DNA of 64,000 bases from NCBI GenBank assembly GCA_020850415.1, contig JADZER010000028.1:62001-126000 (forward strand), given 5' to 3'. The stretch comes from Phycisphaerales bacterium. GTDB taxonomy: Bacteria > Planctomycetota > Phycisphaerae > Phycisphaerales > UBA1924. The notes beneath the pieces are model-generated. The model saw only the letters and a program-made list of their open reading frames with translations. It was not told the DNA's origin and did not search any database. Positions 1 through 8,557 of this stretch are shown here, in pieces. A program made the translations under genes and the position numbers. Each line of letters begins with the position of its first letter. Position 1 is the stretch's first letter.

Positions 1-2
1 GG

Positions 3-239
3 CGCCGGCCCGAGCCCCGCGACGAGCGGGACCGGCTGATCGGCTGGCGCTCGGAAAGCAACTCCTCGTGGATCCTCGCGGCCGGGGTCGTGGTGGCGAT
101 CGGCGCGATGATCGCCGAGGTCGGCGCGGTGTGGGTCGCGCACGGGCTGTTGCTCTCGCTCTTCGTCTCCCAACTCGCGCAGTATGTCATGCAGCTGGTG
201 TACTACCGGCGCGGCATGCGCGGGATCGGGGGGGTCTGA
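3..239 (+). CDS. Membrane protein, C-terminal part (cut by window start)
   Basis: An open frame runs in from the window edge and ends at a TGA at 237-239, leaving 78 residues. It starts with a charged stretch (RRPEPRDERDR), then a hydrophobic segment (ILAAGVVVAIGAMIA) and a second one (GLLLSLFVSQLAQYV), ending in a basic tail (YYRRGMRG). That is the shape of a small two-helix or larger membrane protein with a short cytoplasmic end. An XRE-type regulator starts 3 bases after the stop. Small membrane proteins are commonly paired with such regulators, so the two are probably co-transcribed. The family cannot be fixed from this fragment. Confidence 0.7.
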   Translation, partial: RRPEPRDERDRLIGWRSESNSSWILAAGVVVAIGAMIAEVGAVWVAHGLLLSLFVSQLAQYVMQLVYYRRGMRGIGGV

Positions 240-241
240 CG

Positions 242-499
242 ATGCGCCGCGCACCAGATCCCGACGCGGGTCGCCCCGCCCGCCCGTCGCGCACCACGGT
301 CCGCAACCAGGTCCGCGAGCTGCGGTTCGCGCACGGGGAGATGACCCAGCAGCAGCTTGCCGACCGGATCGGTGTGTCCCGCCAGACGCTCAACGCCATC
401 GAGCTGGGCAAGTACTCCCCCACGCTGGAGGTCGCGTTCCGGATCGCCGAGGTGTTCGGGGAGCCGCTGGAGCGGGTCTTCCAGCACGGGCCGGCGTGA
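242..499 (+). CDS. XRE-family helix-turn-helix regulator
   Basis: An 85-residue protein that is nearly all one Cro/C1-type helix-turn-helix. The core is VRNQVRELRFAHGEMTQQQL, then ADRIGVSRQTLNAIELGKYS and PTLEVAFRIAEVFGEPLERV. The recognition helix is around residues 48-60. I chose the ATG at 242 because it lies 3 bases after the membrane-protein stop; the longer frame opening at 68 overlaps that gene and has low-complexity Arg/Gly sequence. Members of this family with a trailing 'F' tail are DNA-binding repressors or activators. It is likely co-transcribed with, and may control, the membrane protein before it. Its target operator is not visible. Confidence 0.9.
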   Translation: MRRAPDPDAGRPARPSRTTVRNQVRELRFAHGEMTQQQLADRIGVSRQTLNAIELGKYSPTLEVAFRIAEVFGEPLERVFQHGPA

Positions 500-502
500 C
501 CG

Positions 503-1381
503 TCACCCCGCGTCGACGGCCTCGTCCGCCTCGTCGAGATCGGCGATCTCGCCGCGCCGGCGACGCTGGAGCCAGGTGGTGAGCACGCGGGGCGGGCGGC
601 CCATGCCCGGGCAGATGCCCCGCTTGGTGCCCCTGATGAACTCGGCAAGCTCCGCGACGGCCGGGCTCGAGGCGCCCCGCTCGTCGAGCATGGCCTGCAT
701 CTCGTCGGAGGGCACCGGGCGCCGGAAGCAGTCGCGGAACGCACGGCGCACCTCGGTGATCTCGTCGCGGCTGACACCGTTGCGGCGCATGCCGACGAGG
801 TTGAGACCTCCCAGCCGGTTGCGTTCGTTGACCATGCAGAACGGCGGGACATCCATGCCGACGCCCGCGCCGCCGGAAAGAAACGCCAGGCGACCGATGC
901 GGACGAACTGGTGCACGCCGACATGGCCCGAGATCGTCGCGTTGTCAGCCACCTCGACATGGCCGGACAGGCCCGCGTAGTTGACCAGGATCACGCGGTT
1001 GCCGACGCGGCAGTCGTGGCCCAGGTGCGAGTACGCCATCAGGAAGCACCCGTCCCCCACCGTCGTCGGCGTGTGGTCGTTGGTGGCGGCGTGGATGGTC
1101 GCGTGCTCGCGGATCAGGCACTTGGCCCCGACCTTCACACCCGCCGTCACGGTTCCCGGCGTGAACTTGTAGTCCTGCGGCTCGAAGCCCAGGCACACGC
1201 CGGGGTAGAGGATCGTGCCCTCGCCGATCGTCACCGGGCCCTGCAGATACACCCCGGCGAGCAGCCGCACGCCCGTACCCAGAACCACCCGCCCGGTGAG
1301 CACGCAATTCGGCCCGATCTGCACATCTTCGGCCAGCGTGGACTCGGGCGAGACGATCGCGGAGGGGTGGATGGTGGGCAT
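503..1381 (-). CDS. lpxA: Acyl-ACP--UDP-GlcNAc O-acyltransferase (LpxA)
   Basis: A 292-residue left-handed beta-helix protein. The first two thirds are hexapeptide repeats (IHPSAIVSPESTLAEDVQIG, then GPNCVLTGRVVLG). The catalytic histidine region SHLGHDC and the GHVGVHQFVRIG turn are characteristic of LpxA. LpxA carries out the first step of lipid A synthesis, moving a 3-hydroxyacyl chain from ACP to UDP-GlcNAc in the cytoplasm. The protein is about 30 residues longer than the usual 262, with a basic C-terminal tail (TTWLQRRRRGE). It stands alone, without lpxB, lpxC or lpxD next to it. With the LptD-like gene near 40 kb it shows that this organism makes a lipopolysaccharide outer membrane. 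Confidence 0.9.
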   Translation of the reverse strand: MPTIHPSAIVSPESTLAEDVQIGPNCVLTGRVVLGTGVRLLAGVYLQGPVTIGEGTILYPGVCLGFEPQDYKFTPGTVTAGVKVGAKCLIREHATIHAATNDHTPTTVGDGCFLMAYSHLGHDCRVGNRVILVNYAGLSGHVEVADNATISGHVGVHQFVRIGRLAFLSGGAGVGMDVPPFCMVNERNRLGGLNLVGMRRNGVSRDEITEVRRAFRDCFRRPVPSDEMQAMLDERGASSPAVAELAEFIRGTKRGICPGMGRPPRVLTTWLQRRRRGEIADLDEADEAVDAG

Positions 1382-1524
1382 GGAAGAGGATGGTAGGTGG
1401 GCCGCCCCGCGCCGCGAAGGTACCGATCACCCGAACCCCCCGGCGGCGGACGCGGGATCGGCCCACCACGCCCGACTCCACGCCCGGCTCCAGGCCCGGC
1501 TCCAGGCCCGACCCCCGCGGGCTT

Positions 1525-2568
1525 TCACGCTGACGCGGAAAGGCCCAGGGCCCCCAGCAGCGCCGCGCGGGCCTCGGCGAGCGAGCCGGTGTGCCTCGCC
1601 CCGGCCGCCCGCGCGTGCCCCCCGCCGCCGAGGACGCCCGAGACCACATTGACATCCACCGCGTTCGGGCCGGGTTTGGAGCGGAGGCTCAGCTTCGTCA
1701 CCGACCGCCCCTCGTGGTCGCGCGACTCGGTGAACACCACCGCGACCAGCACCGACTCGATCGCGAGCAGGCGGTCGGCGAAGCCGCCGGTGTCGCCCGG
1801 CTGGGCGCCCGCGGCCTTGAAGTCCCCCTCGGTCAGGTTCATCAGCGCGACCCGGTCCTTCTCCAGAAGCTCCAGCGAGGCCAGCGCCCGGCCGTACAGA
1901 CGCACGCGACCGGGTTTGTCCCGCTGCTCGACCACGCGGAAGAGCTCGGTGTGCGGCACGCCGGCCTGGATCAGGTCCGCCGCGAGCCGGAAGACCGCGG
2001 GCGTGACATTCGAGTAGCGGAACCAGCCGGTATCGGTCGCTGTGCCGAGATAGAGCGGGGTCGCGACGGGCTCGGGGAGCGACGCCGCCGGGCAGCCGAG
2101 CAGCTCACACGCGACCCCGGCCACAAGCTGGGCCGCCGAGGCCGCGCCGGCATCGATGATCCTGCGATCGGCCATCTCCGGGTCGCCGCTGAGGTGGTGA
2201 TCGATGATCAGCGTCTGCCCGGCCTTGCCCCGAAGAAAGGCCTCGAGGGGGCCGAGCTGAGTCCACGCGCCCGTGTCGGTCACCACGATCGCCTCGGGGG
2301 TGTCTTGGGCGTTGGGCGGGGCAGAATCAAGATGTCGCCACGCCGTGTCGCGGATGATCTCGGGCAGGTAGTCGGGCAGCACGCCCGCGTACCAGACCTC
2401 AACCCGGACCGACGGGTCGCGATGGCGCAGGGCTCTCGCGAGGGCCAGGCTCGATCCGACCGCGTCGCCGTCGGCCTTGAAGTGCGTCGCCACGGCGACG
2501 GCCCGCGCGCCCTTCAGCCACGCTGCCGCCTCGCCCGGTGTGGTGTTGCCCGCGTAGGTGTTGGTCAT
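1525..2568 (-). CDS. nrnA: DHH-family oligoribonuclease / pAp phosphatase (NrnA-like)
   Basis: A 347-residue DHH/DHHA1 phosphoesterase. Residues 33-39 carry DGDAVGS and residues 123-125 the DHH triad (IIDHHLSGDP), both metal ligands. The C-terminal GGGGHARAAG motif is the DHHA1 substrate-binding loop. NrnA-type enzymes degrade 2-5-nucleotide RNAs and dephosphorylate pAp to AMP. The ATG at 2568 was chosen because it overlaps the TGA of ribF (ATGA, 2565-2568), a typical coupled-translation junction; the longer frame adds a non-conserved Arg-rich lead. ribF-nrnA pairs are common in bacteria, often near rbfA and truB, which are not seen here. Confidence 0.9.
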   Translation of the reverse strand: MTNTYAGNTTPGEAAAWLKGARAVAVATHFKADGDAVGSSLALARALRHRDPSVRVEVWYAGVLPDYLPEIIRDTAWRHLDSAPPNAQDTPEAIVVTDTGAWTQLGPLEAFLRGKAGQTLIIDHHLSGDPEMADRRIIDAGAASAAQLVAGVACELLGCPAASLPEPVATPLYLGTATDTGWFRYSNVTPAVFRLAADLIQAGVPHTELFRVVEQRDKPGRVRLYGRALASLELLEKDRVALMNLTEGDFKAAGAQPGDTGGFADRLLAIESVLVAVVFTESRDHEGRSVTKLSLRSKPGPNAVDVNVVSGVLGGGGHARAAGARHTGSLAEARAALLGALGLSASA

Positions 2569-3563
2569 CCGGAAGTCCGTTCCTTGGCCGGTCGGTGCTC
2601 GGCGCTGATGGTCGGTGGGTACATGGCGGCGTGGGCCGCCCCGCAGGCGCGCGCACAATCACGCCCCATCTGTTCGACGAGCCGCTCGACCGAGTCGAAC
2701 CGCATCTGGCCCCGCACCCAGCCCACGATGTCGATCGTGATCGGCCACCCGTACTCGGGCAGGCCGGGGAGGTTGGGCATCCCGGGCTCGGGGGAGAGGT
2801 CGAGGATGAAGGCCTCTGCCGTACGCACCTCGCCGTCGAACTGGGGCTTGGTCCCGACCGACAGGGCCGCGGGGTGGCGGAGGCCGCCGGGCAGGGTGGC
2901 CACCGCGCCGTAGACCCCGTCGCCGGGGAGCATGCAGCCGGTGTCGATGTTGGCGGTGGGGAAGCCCAGGGTGCGGCCCCGCCGGTCGCCCCGGGTCACG
3001 GTCCCGACGAGCCGGTGCGGGCGCCCCAGGACACACCAGGCATCGCGGGCCCGGCCCCGCTCGATGAGCCAGCGGGCGATGGTGCTGGAGGCGGTGACCA
3101 CGGTGTTGTCGGTGAGGGCGACGGCGACGGCCGAGACCTGATCGACCTCGAACCCGCGCGCCTCCCCCAGATTGCGCAGGGTGGCCATAGTGCCGGCCCG
3201 CCCCCTGCCGAAGTGGAAGTCCGGCCCCTCGACCCAGGCGCACGGGTTGAACCGCCCGCAGACCCATTCGACGAAGCCCTCCGGGGAAAGACCGAGGAAG
3301 TCATCGGTGGGCTCAAGGCGGTGGACATGCGCCGCGCCGGCATCGAGAAGCAGGACGACGCGGTGCTCGAACGCGGTCAGGCGCCGGGGCGCTCGGGCGG
3401 GGGCGATCCGAGTTGCGGGGTGCGGATCGAAGGAGAGGACCAGAACACCTCCGGGTGCGTTGTGCGCACGGGCAAGGTCCTGGGCCCGGCGCAGGATGGC
3501 CGCGTGCCCGAGGTGGACCCCGTCGAAGTTGCCGACCGTGATGACGCTTGGCGGGGGGCGCAC
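2565..3563 (-). CDS. ribF: Bifunctional riboflavin kinase / FAD synthetase
   Basis: A 332-residue RibF. The FAD synthetase domain comes first, with the nucleotidyltransferase motif GNFDGVHLGH at residues 11-20 and LSFDPHPAT near 43-51. The flavokinase domain has GRTLGFPTAN at 196-205 and GDGVYGAVA after it. The enzyme phosphorylates riboflavin to FMN and adenylates FMN to FAD. It is the upstream gene of a two-gene operon and its TGA overlaps the nrnA start. Upstream lies a divergent spacer of 186 bases shared with putA, whose product is an FAD enzyme. That pairing makes metabolic sense but is not proof of co-regulation. Confidence 0.95.
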   Translation of the reverse strand: MRPPPSVITVGNFDGVHLGHAAILRRAQDLARAHNAPGGVLVLSFDPHPATRIAPARAPRRLTAFEHRVVLLLDAGAAHVHRLEPTDDFLGLSPEGFVEWVCGRFNPCAWVEGPDFHFGRGRAGTMATLRNLGEARGFEVDQVSAVAVALTDNTVVTASSTIARWLIERGRARDAWCVLGRPHRLVGTVTRGDRRGRTLGFPTANIDTGCMLPGDGVYGAVATLPGGLRHPAALSVGTKPQFDGEVRTAEAFILDLSPEPGMPNLPGLPEYGWPITIDIVGWVRGQMRFDSVERLVEQMGRDCARACGAAHAAMYPPTISAEHRPAKERTSG

Positions 3564-3749
3564 AGGAGGAGAGGGTAGTGCCGATCGGGGAACCCGGCAG
3601 CCCGTTCCGGGGGTCCGTTTCGACCCTTGCGGGGCGCGCGCACCCTATAGTCGGAATGCCCGCGTTGCCGGGCCCGCTGGATGTGCGGCCCGGCCCCGCC
3701 GGGCGACCAAACCGGCGACGCAACCGCCTTCACGAGCAAGGACCACGCC

Positions 3750-6700
3750 ATGGCGATCTTCACCCGCAAGCCCAAGCCCCACGACCACGCCCCGACCCCC
3801 GCCGGCTCGGGGATCGAGGACCGGACGATCGCGATCGGGAGCGAGATGCTCGGCAAGGCGCGGGGGCACAAGGCCGGTCTGTTCAGCGCCAAGTTCTATT
3901 CCGACAAGCTGATGGACTGGTCCATGAAGGACCCGGCGTTCAAGGTGCAGATGTTCAGGTTCGTCGACGCGTTCCCGATGTTCAGGACGCCCGACGCGAT
4001 CCACGAGCATTTGGTGGACTACCTCACCCAGCCGGGCGTGAAGACCCCGCCCGGGATGGACCTTGGGCTGAGGGCCGGCGGGATGGCCAAGGGGCTGATG
4101 GCGTCGACGATCTCGGGGCAGATCAAGGGGATGGCGAGCAAGTTCATCGCGGGGACCGACGCCGCGAGCGCCCTGCCCGGCCTGCGCGAGCTGTGGAAGG
4201 AAGGCATCGCCTTCAGCGTGGACCTGCTGGGGGAGGCGTGCGTGTCGGACGCGGAGGCGGACGCCTACCGGGACAAGTACCTCGACCTGATCAACAACCT
4301 GCCGGCGGAGGTCGCGACCTGGGCGCCCAACCCCAAGGCCGAGACCGACCACCTGGGCGGGATCCCGCGGACGAATGTGTCGATCAAGATCAGCTCGCTC
4401 TCCGCCAAGTGCGACCCGGTGGACACGGAGGGCGCGATCGGCGACCTGATGAGCCGGATCGTGCCGATCCTCGAGGCGGCCAGGGCCAAGGGCGTGCTGA
4501 TCAACTTCGATGTGGAGCAGTTCAGCGTGAAGGACCTGACGCTGGAGCTGTTCATGCGCTGCTGCGAGCGGGTGGATTTCCACGCGGGCCTGGCGATGCA
4601 GGCGTACCTCAAGAGCGGGGTGGACGACGCCAAGCGCGTGTGCGAGTGGGCGACGCGCACGGGGCGGGTCATCACGGTGCGTCTGGTCAAGGGCGCGTAC
4701 TGGGACTACGAGAACATCCACGCCGAGCAGCAGGGCTGGCCCTGCCCGGTGTGGGGCGAGAAGTGGATGAGCGACAAGTGCTTCGAGGACATGACCGATG
4801 TCTTCCTCGACCACGGCCCGAGGTTGGAGGGCTCCGACGGCAAGGCGGGGCTCGGGCCGACCAAGCTCGCGCCCGGCTCGGGCGGCGTGAAGCTGGCGCT
4901 CGGCTCGCACAATGTGCGCTCCATCGGGCACGCGATCGCGGCCTTGGAGCAGCGCGGCCTGCCGCGGACAGCGGTCGAGCTCCAGATGCTCCACGGCATG
5001 GCCGACCAGCTCAAGCACGCCGCGGCGGACATGGACCTGCGGGTGCGCGAGTATGTGCCGGTTGGGGAGATGATCCCGGGCATGGCGTACCTGGTGCGGC
5101 GCCTGCTGGAAAACACCAGCAACGAGAGCTGGCTCAAGGCGGGGTTCCTGGACAACGCGGACCCCTCGGTGCTGCTGGCCAAGCCCGCACGGAAGCCCGG
5201 GGCCGCGGAGAAGAAGGACCTGATGTTCGGCGCGGCCGATCGCCACAAGCTCTCGACGGCGCACCCGGAGATCGGCGACGGCAAGCCGTTCACCAACGAG
5301 CCGCTGCGGGACTTCTCGCGGGCGGGGGTGCGGAAGACCTACGCCGAGGCGATCGCCCGGGCCCGAGTGCCGCAGGGCGAGAAGCTGCTGGGCGCCGACG
5401 AGGCGCGGGCGATGCTCGAGTCGGCGTGGAAGGCGTTCCCGCGCTGGCGCGACACCGAGCAGCTCGAGCGTTCGACGGCCCTGGTGCGGGCGGCGACGGC
5501 GATGCGGGCCCGGCGGGATGAGATCTCCGGCGTCATGGTCAAGGAGGCCGGGAAGACCTGGCGCGAGGCGGACGCAGACACCTGCGAGGCCATCGACTTC
5601 TGCGAGTACTACGCCCGCATGGCGATGCCCATGTACGCGCGCAACCGGCTCGGCCGGTTCATCGGCGAGCTCGACGAGACCTGGTACCAGCCCAAGGGCG
5701 TCGCGGTCATCATCAGCCCGTGGAACTTCCCCGCGGCGATCTTCTGCGGCATGGCGGTGGCGGCCCTGGTCACGGGCAACTGCGCGATCGTCAAGCCCAG
5801 CCGGCAGACCGTCGGCATCGCCCGCGTCATCACCGACATCCTCTGGGAGTCCGGCATCCCTCGCGATGTGCTGCACTTCTGCCACGCGCCGGGCTCGACG
5901 GTGGGCTCGGTGCTGGTGCGCGACCCGCGCGTCAGCATGATCGCCTTCACCGGCTCCAAGGAGGTCGGGCTCGACATCATCGAGGGTGCCGGCAAGACGC
6001 TCCCCGGCCAGCCGAATGTCAAGAAGATCATCTGCGAGATGGGCGGCAAGAACGCGATCATCGTCGATACCTCCGCCGACCTCGACGAGGCGGTGCTGGG
6101 CGTGCGATACTCGGCGTTCGGGTTCCAGGGCCAGAAGTGCTCGGCGTGCAGCCGCTGCATCGTCGTTGACCCCGACGGGCCGGACGGCGAGGCGACGAGG
6201 CTCTTCATCGGCCGCTTGGTCGAGTCCACCAGGGCGCTGGTCGTCGGCGACCCGACGCTGCCAGGGGCGGACCTCGGGCCGGTGATCGACCCCTCGGCCA
6301 AGAAGACGATCATGGGGTATATCGAGAAGGGCAAGGCCGAGTGCCGGCTGGAGCTGGCGATGGAGACTCCGGCGGGGCTGGAGGAGAAGACCGGGCGGGA
6401 TTATGTGCCGCCGCACATCTTCAGCCGCGTGACGATGGAGCACGCGATCGGCAAGGAGGAGATCTTCGGCCCGGTGCTCTCGGTCTTCCACGCACGGAGC
6501 TTCGAGGAGGCGCTCGCTATCGCCAACTCCAGTGAGTACAAGCTCACCGGCGGCGTCTACAGCCGCAAGCCGGCGCACATCGAGAAGGCCAAGCGCGAGT
6601 TCCGCGTCGGCAACCTCTATATCAACCAGAAGTGCACCGGCGCCCTGGTCGGGCGCCAGCCCTTCGGCGGGGCGGGGATGTCGGGCGTGGGCACCAAGGC

Positions 6701-6788
6701 CGGCGGGGCGGACTACCTGCTGCACTTCACGGACCCGCGGGCGTGCTGCGAGAACACGATGCGGCGGGGGTTTGCGCCGGAGCTGTGA
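3750..6788 (+). CDS. putA: Bifunctional proline dehydrogenase / glutamate-semialdehyde dehydrogenase
   Basis: A 1012-residue PutA. The N-terminal half is a proline dehydrogenase barrel (VRLVKGAYWDYE, then RTAVELQMLHGMADQ and REYVPVGEMIPGMAYLVRRL). The C-terminal half is an aldehyde dehydrogenase with the glycine-rich EMGGKNAI and the nucleophile Cys797 in GFQGQKCSACSR. It oxidises proline to glutamate through FAD and then NAD+. It lacks the N-terminal ribbon-helix-helix DNA-binding domain of enterobacterial PutA, so it is an enzyme only. The ATG at 3750 gives the conserved start MAIFTRKPKP; the frame opening at 3681 has no family-like lead. Its TGA overlaps the next ATG by one base. Confidence 0.95.
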   Translation: MAIFTRKPKPHDHAPTPAGSGIEDRTIAIGSEMLGKARGHKAGLFSAKFYSDKLMDWSMKDPAFKVQMFRFVDAFPMFRTPDAIHEHLVDYLTQPGVKTPPGMDLGLRAGGMAKGLMASTISGQIKGMASKFIAGTDAASALPGLRELWKEGIAFSVDLLGEACVSDAEADAYRDKYLDLINNLPAEVATWAPNPKAETDHLGGIPRTNVSIKISSLSAKCDPVDTEGAIGDLMSRIVPILEAARAKGVLINFDVEQFSVKDLTLELFMRCCERVDFHAGLAMQAYLKSGVDDAKRVCEWATRTGRVITVRLVKGAYWDYENIHAEQQGWPCPVWGEKWMSDKCFEDMTDVFLDHGPRLEGSDGKAGLGPTKLAPGSGGVKLALGSHNVRSIGHAIAALEQRGLPRTAVELQMLHGMADQLKHAAADMDLRVREYVPVGEMIPGMAYLVRRLLENTSNESWLKAGFLDNADPSVLLAKPARKPGAAEKKDLMFGAADRHKLSTAHPEIGDGKPFTNEPLRDFSRAGVRKTYAEAIARARVPQGEKLLGADEARAMLESAWKAFPRWRDTEQLERSTALVRAATAMRARRDEISGVMVKEAGKTWREADADTCEAIDFCEYYARMAMPMYARNRLGRFIGELDETWYQPKGVAVIISPWNFPAAIFCGMAVAALVTGNCAIVKPSRQTVGIARVITDILWESGIPRDVLHFCHAPGSTVGSVLVRDPRVSMIAFTGSKEVGLDIIEGAGKTLPGQPNVKKIICEMGGKNAIIVDTSADLDEAVLGVRYSAFGFQGQKCSACSRCIVVDPDGPDGEATRLFIGRLVESTRALVVGDPTLPGADLGPVIDPSAKKTIMGYIEKGKAECRLELAMETPAGLEEKTGRDYVPPHIFSRVTMEHAIGKEEIFGPVLSVFHARSFEEALAIANSSEYKLTGGVYSRKPAHIEKAKREFRVGNLYINQKCTGALVGRQPFGGAGMSGVGTKAGGADYLLHFTDPRACCENTMRRGFAPEL

Positions 6789-7372
6789 TGGCCACACCAT
6801 CCTCGCCACCGGAGATCGTCATCATCGCGGGGCCAAACGGCGCTGGGAAGTCCACGACCGCGCCGGATCTCATCAAGGACAGCCTGCACATCACCGAGTT
6901 TGTCAACGCCGACACCATCGCCCGAGGTCTCTCCGAGTTCTCGCCTGAGTCCGTCGCGTTCGAAGCGGGGCGTCTAATGCTCACTCGCATCCGCCGCCTG
7001 GCCAACGCCCGGGCCAGTTTCGCCTTCGAGACCACTTTGGCCACTCGAGCGTTCGCACCCATGTGCAGAAGGTGGGCGGACAGGGGCTACGGCCTCTGTC
7101 TCCTCTTCCTGTGGCTGCCGTCGCCGGAAGCCGCCGTCGCACGCGTCGCCCGGCGGGTCAAGATGGGTGGGCACGCCGTCCCGCCGGAGGTCGTCAAGAG
7201 GCGATATCGCCGGGGCCTCGCTAACCTGTTCGAACTCTACTTGCCCCTGGCGACCACATGGCGCGTGTACAATACTGGAGGCGACGATGGACCAAAGCTC
7301 ATCGCGTCTTCGAGTGAGGTTGCTGATGCGGAACTCTGGACCCACATCCAAGGCACAGCCGGGCGGCGCTGA
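6788..7372 (+). CDS. Zeta-toxin-like P-loop kinase
   Basis: A 194-residue protein with Walker A GPNGAGKST at residues 15-23. It continues with FVNADTIARGLSEFSPES and FAFETTLATRAF, the zeta-toxin/UNAG-kinase layout in which an Asp after the P-loop and a following Arg-rich lid (RRVKMGGHAVP, RRYRRG) handle substrate. Family members phosphorylate UDP-N-acetyl sugars or other small substrates. Its ATG overlaps the putA TGA (6786-6790), so it is translationally coupled, an odd position for a toxin. The downstream small gene begins inside its last 86 bases. Chromosomal zeta-like proteins are not always toxins, so the substrate is open. Confidence 0.85.
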   Translation: MATPSSPPEIVIIAGPNGAGKSTTAPDLIKDSLHITEFVNADTIARGLSEFSPESVAFEAGRLMLTRIRRLANARASFAFETTLATRAFAPMCRRWADRGYGLCLLFLWLPSPEAAVARVARRVKMGGHAVPPEVVKRRYRRGLANLFELYLPLATTWRVYNTGGDDGPKLIASSSEVADAELWTHIQGTAGRR

Positions 7373-7535
7373 TCGGATTGGCCCCGTCGAGCGAGCGTTC
7401 CGGGACGGCCGCGCGATCGACGAAGCTCTCCAACGCGCCGCCCGAAAGGCCAGGGACCGCCATCACCGCGAAGGGCACCCCATCGTCGTGGCCTCGAACG
7501 GGACGATACGAGAGGTCGACCCTGGAGGAGAGTAG
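7287..7535 (+). CDS. Small protein overlapping and following the zeta-like kinase
   Basis: An 82-residue, basic, probably helical protein (RAFRDGRAIDEALQRAARKA) ending in a short beta-like tail, HPIVVASNGTIREVDP. This pattern, an amphipathic helix plus 'P-V-x-x-x-G-x-I/V', resembles small genes I associate with chromosomal zeta-like kinases, where an antitoxin or accessory role is suspected. That link is inference from memory, not a search. It overlaps the kinase gene by 86 bases in another frame if it starts at 7287; a start at the Met at 7326 would shorten it to 69 residues. The end of the gene contains the strong ribosome site (GGAGGAGAG) of the next gene. Confidence 0.65.
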   Translation: MDQSSSRLRVRLLMRNSGPTSKAQPGGADRIGPVERAFRDGRAIDEALQRAARKARDRHHREGHPIVVASNGTIREVDPGGE

Positions 7536-7538
7536 ATC

Positions 7539-7913
7539 ATGTCGGCGGGGGCCGCAGGTTCCGGCGGGAATCGCCATCCGGTTCGGATGTTCTGCGCAAG
7601 GGCTCTCTTTCTGCTTCATGTGTTCACACTGACAATCGGGCCTGTGCTCCTGTACGGCAAGATCGCCATCCTTCCGTATGTCGAGCCTCTGACACCGCCA
7701 CCTGACACCGACTTCACGACTTGGCAGACAGACGCCGAAGATTGGCGCATCCGAGCATGGGTGTTGCTGGGAGCCACCATTGCGGCTTGGTGGGTCTTCT
7801 GGAGATTCTCGCCGGCACCGGTCTCCAAGCTGCTCCTCTGGGTCGCCGGGCCGCGTCGGGCAGATCCGAAAGAAGCACCGGTTGACGAGCACGATCGGGT
7901 CGAAGTGGAGTGA
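7539..7913 (+). CDS. Small two-helix membrane protein, unknown
   Basis: A 124-residue protein I do not recognise. It has a hydrophobic segment around residues 19-38 (ALFLLHVFTLTIGPVLLYG), a Pro/Asp-rich loop (PPPDTDFTTWQTDAEDW), a second segment (WVLLGATIAAWWVFWRF) and a charged C-terminus. The start is supported by a strong ribosome site, GGAGGAGAG at about 7523-7531, placed within the end of the preceding gene. The putA to kinase to small protein run may therefore extend to this gene as one transcript. No catalytic motif is visible. Confidence 0.6.
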   Translation: MSAGAAGSGGNRHPVRMFCARALFLLHVFTLTIGPVLLYGKIAILPYVEPLTPPPDTDFTTWQTDAEDWRIRAWVLLGATIAAWWVFWRFSPAPVSKLLLWVAGPRRADPKEAPVDEHDRVEVE

Positions 7914-8000
7914 GGACAACAATCCCGATCCGCCATGAAACCTTCGCTCGATGACTGGAATTGGTTCCGGTGCTCGCAACCAATCCACTACGCTGCCCGC

Positions 8001-8540
8001 ATGGCAACCACCTCACAACTCCGCCCCATCCTCGCCTCCCAGCTCCTCGCCGCCCACTCCATGCTCACCGAGTGCATCCGCCTCTGCCCGGCCGAGCACT
8101 GGGACGACCCCGTCGCCAAGTACCCCTTCTGGCAGGTCGCCTACCACGCGCTCTGCTTCGTGGACTGCTACCTCTCGCCCGACAACGGCGCGTTCGAGCG
8201 GCTGCTCGGCGAGCGCGCGGGGGCGGGGGCCGGCTTCCACCCGGCCGGGATGGCCGAGCTGGCGGAGGAGTACCCCAGCCGCAGGTTCGAGCGGGGCGAA
8301 TTGCTGGCGTACGCCGGGGTCTGCCGCGAGAGGATCGTGCGGGTGCTCGGAGAGGGCCCCGGCGCCGAGGCGGCCGAATCGCTCGCGGGCCCGTCGGGCT
8401 TCTCGTGGCTCCCCTTCACCCGCGCCGAGCTGCACATCTACAACGCCCGGCACACCCAGCACCACGCGGGGCAGCTGGCGGTCGTGCTCCGGCGCGCGGG
8501 GGTTGAGCCAAAGTGGACCAAGGCCGGGTGGCGGGACTGA
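8001..8540 (+). CDS. DinB-like four-helix protein
   Basis: A 179-residue protein with the DinB/YfiT pattern. An early histidine lies in FWQVAYHALCFVDCY and a paired-histidine helix in ARHTQHHAGQLAVVLRRAG near the end. Together these form the metal site of this fold. Family members include thiol transferases and proteins of unknown function. The ATG at 8001 aligns best with the family start; an in-frame ATG at 7935 would add 22 residues without a clear helix. A TTCCGG...TACGCT stretch just before 8001 could be a promoter, but this is weak. An SRPBCC gene follows 17 bases later. Confidence 0.75.
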   Translation: MATTSQLRPILASQLLAAHSMLTECIRLCPAEHWDDPVAKYPFWQVAYHALCFVDCYLSPDNGAFERLLGERAGAGAGFHPAGMAELAEEYPSRRFERGELLAYAGVCRERIVRVLGEGPGAEAAESLAGPSGFSWLPFTRAELHIYNARHTQHHAGQLAVVLRRAGVEPKWTKAGWRD

Positions 8541-8557
8541 GGTCCGGGGGCCCAACG

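Noticed and set aside
3646-3651. TATAGT as the -10 of putA
   Set aside because: The nearest TTGCGG is only 13 bases upstream, too close for a sigma-70 promoter, so it is not listed as a feature.
3645-6809. 1054-residue open frame antisense to putA
   Set aside because: Shadow frame of a strongly coding GC-rich gene; Arg/Leu/His-rich translation without any domain, while the plus strand encodes a complete PutA.
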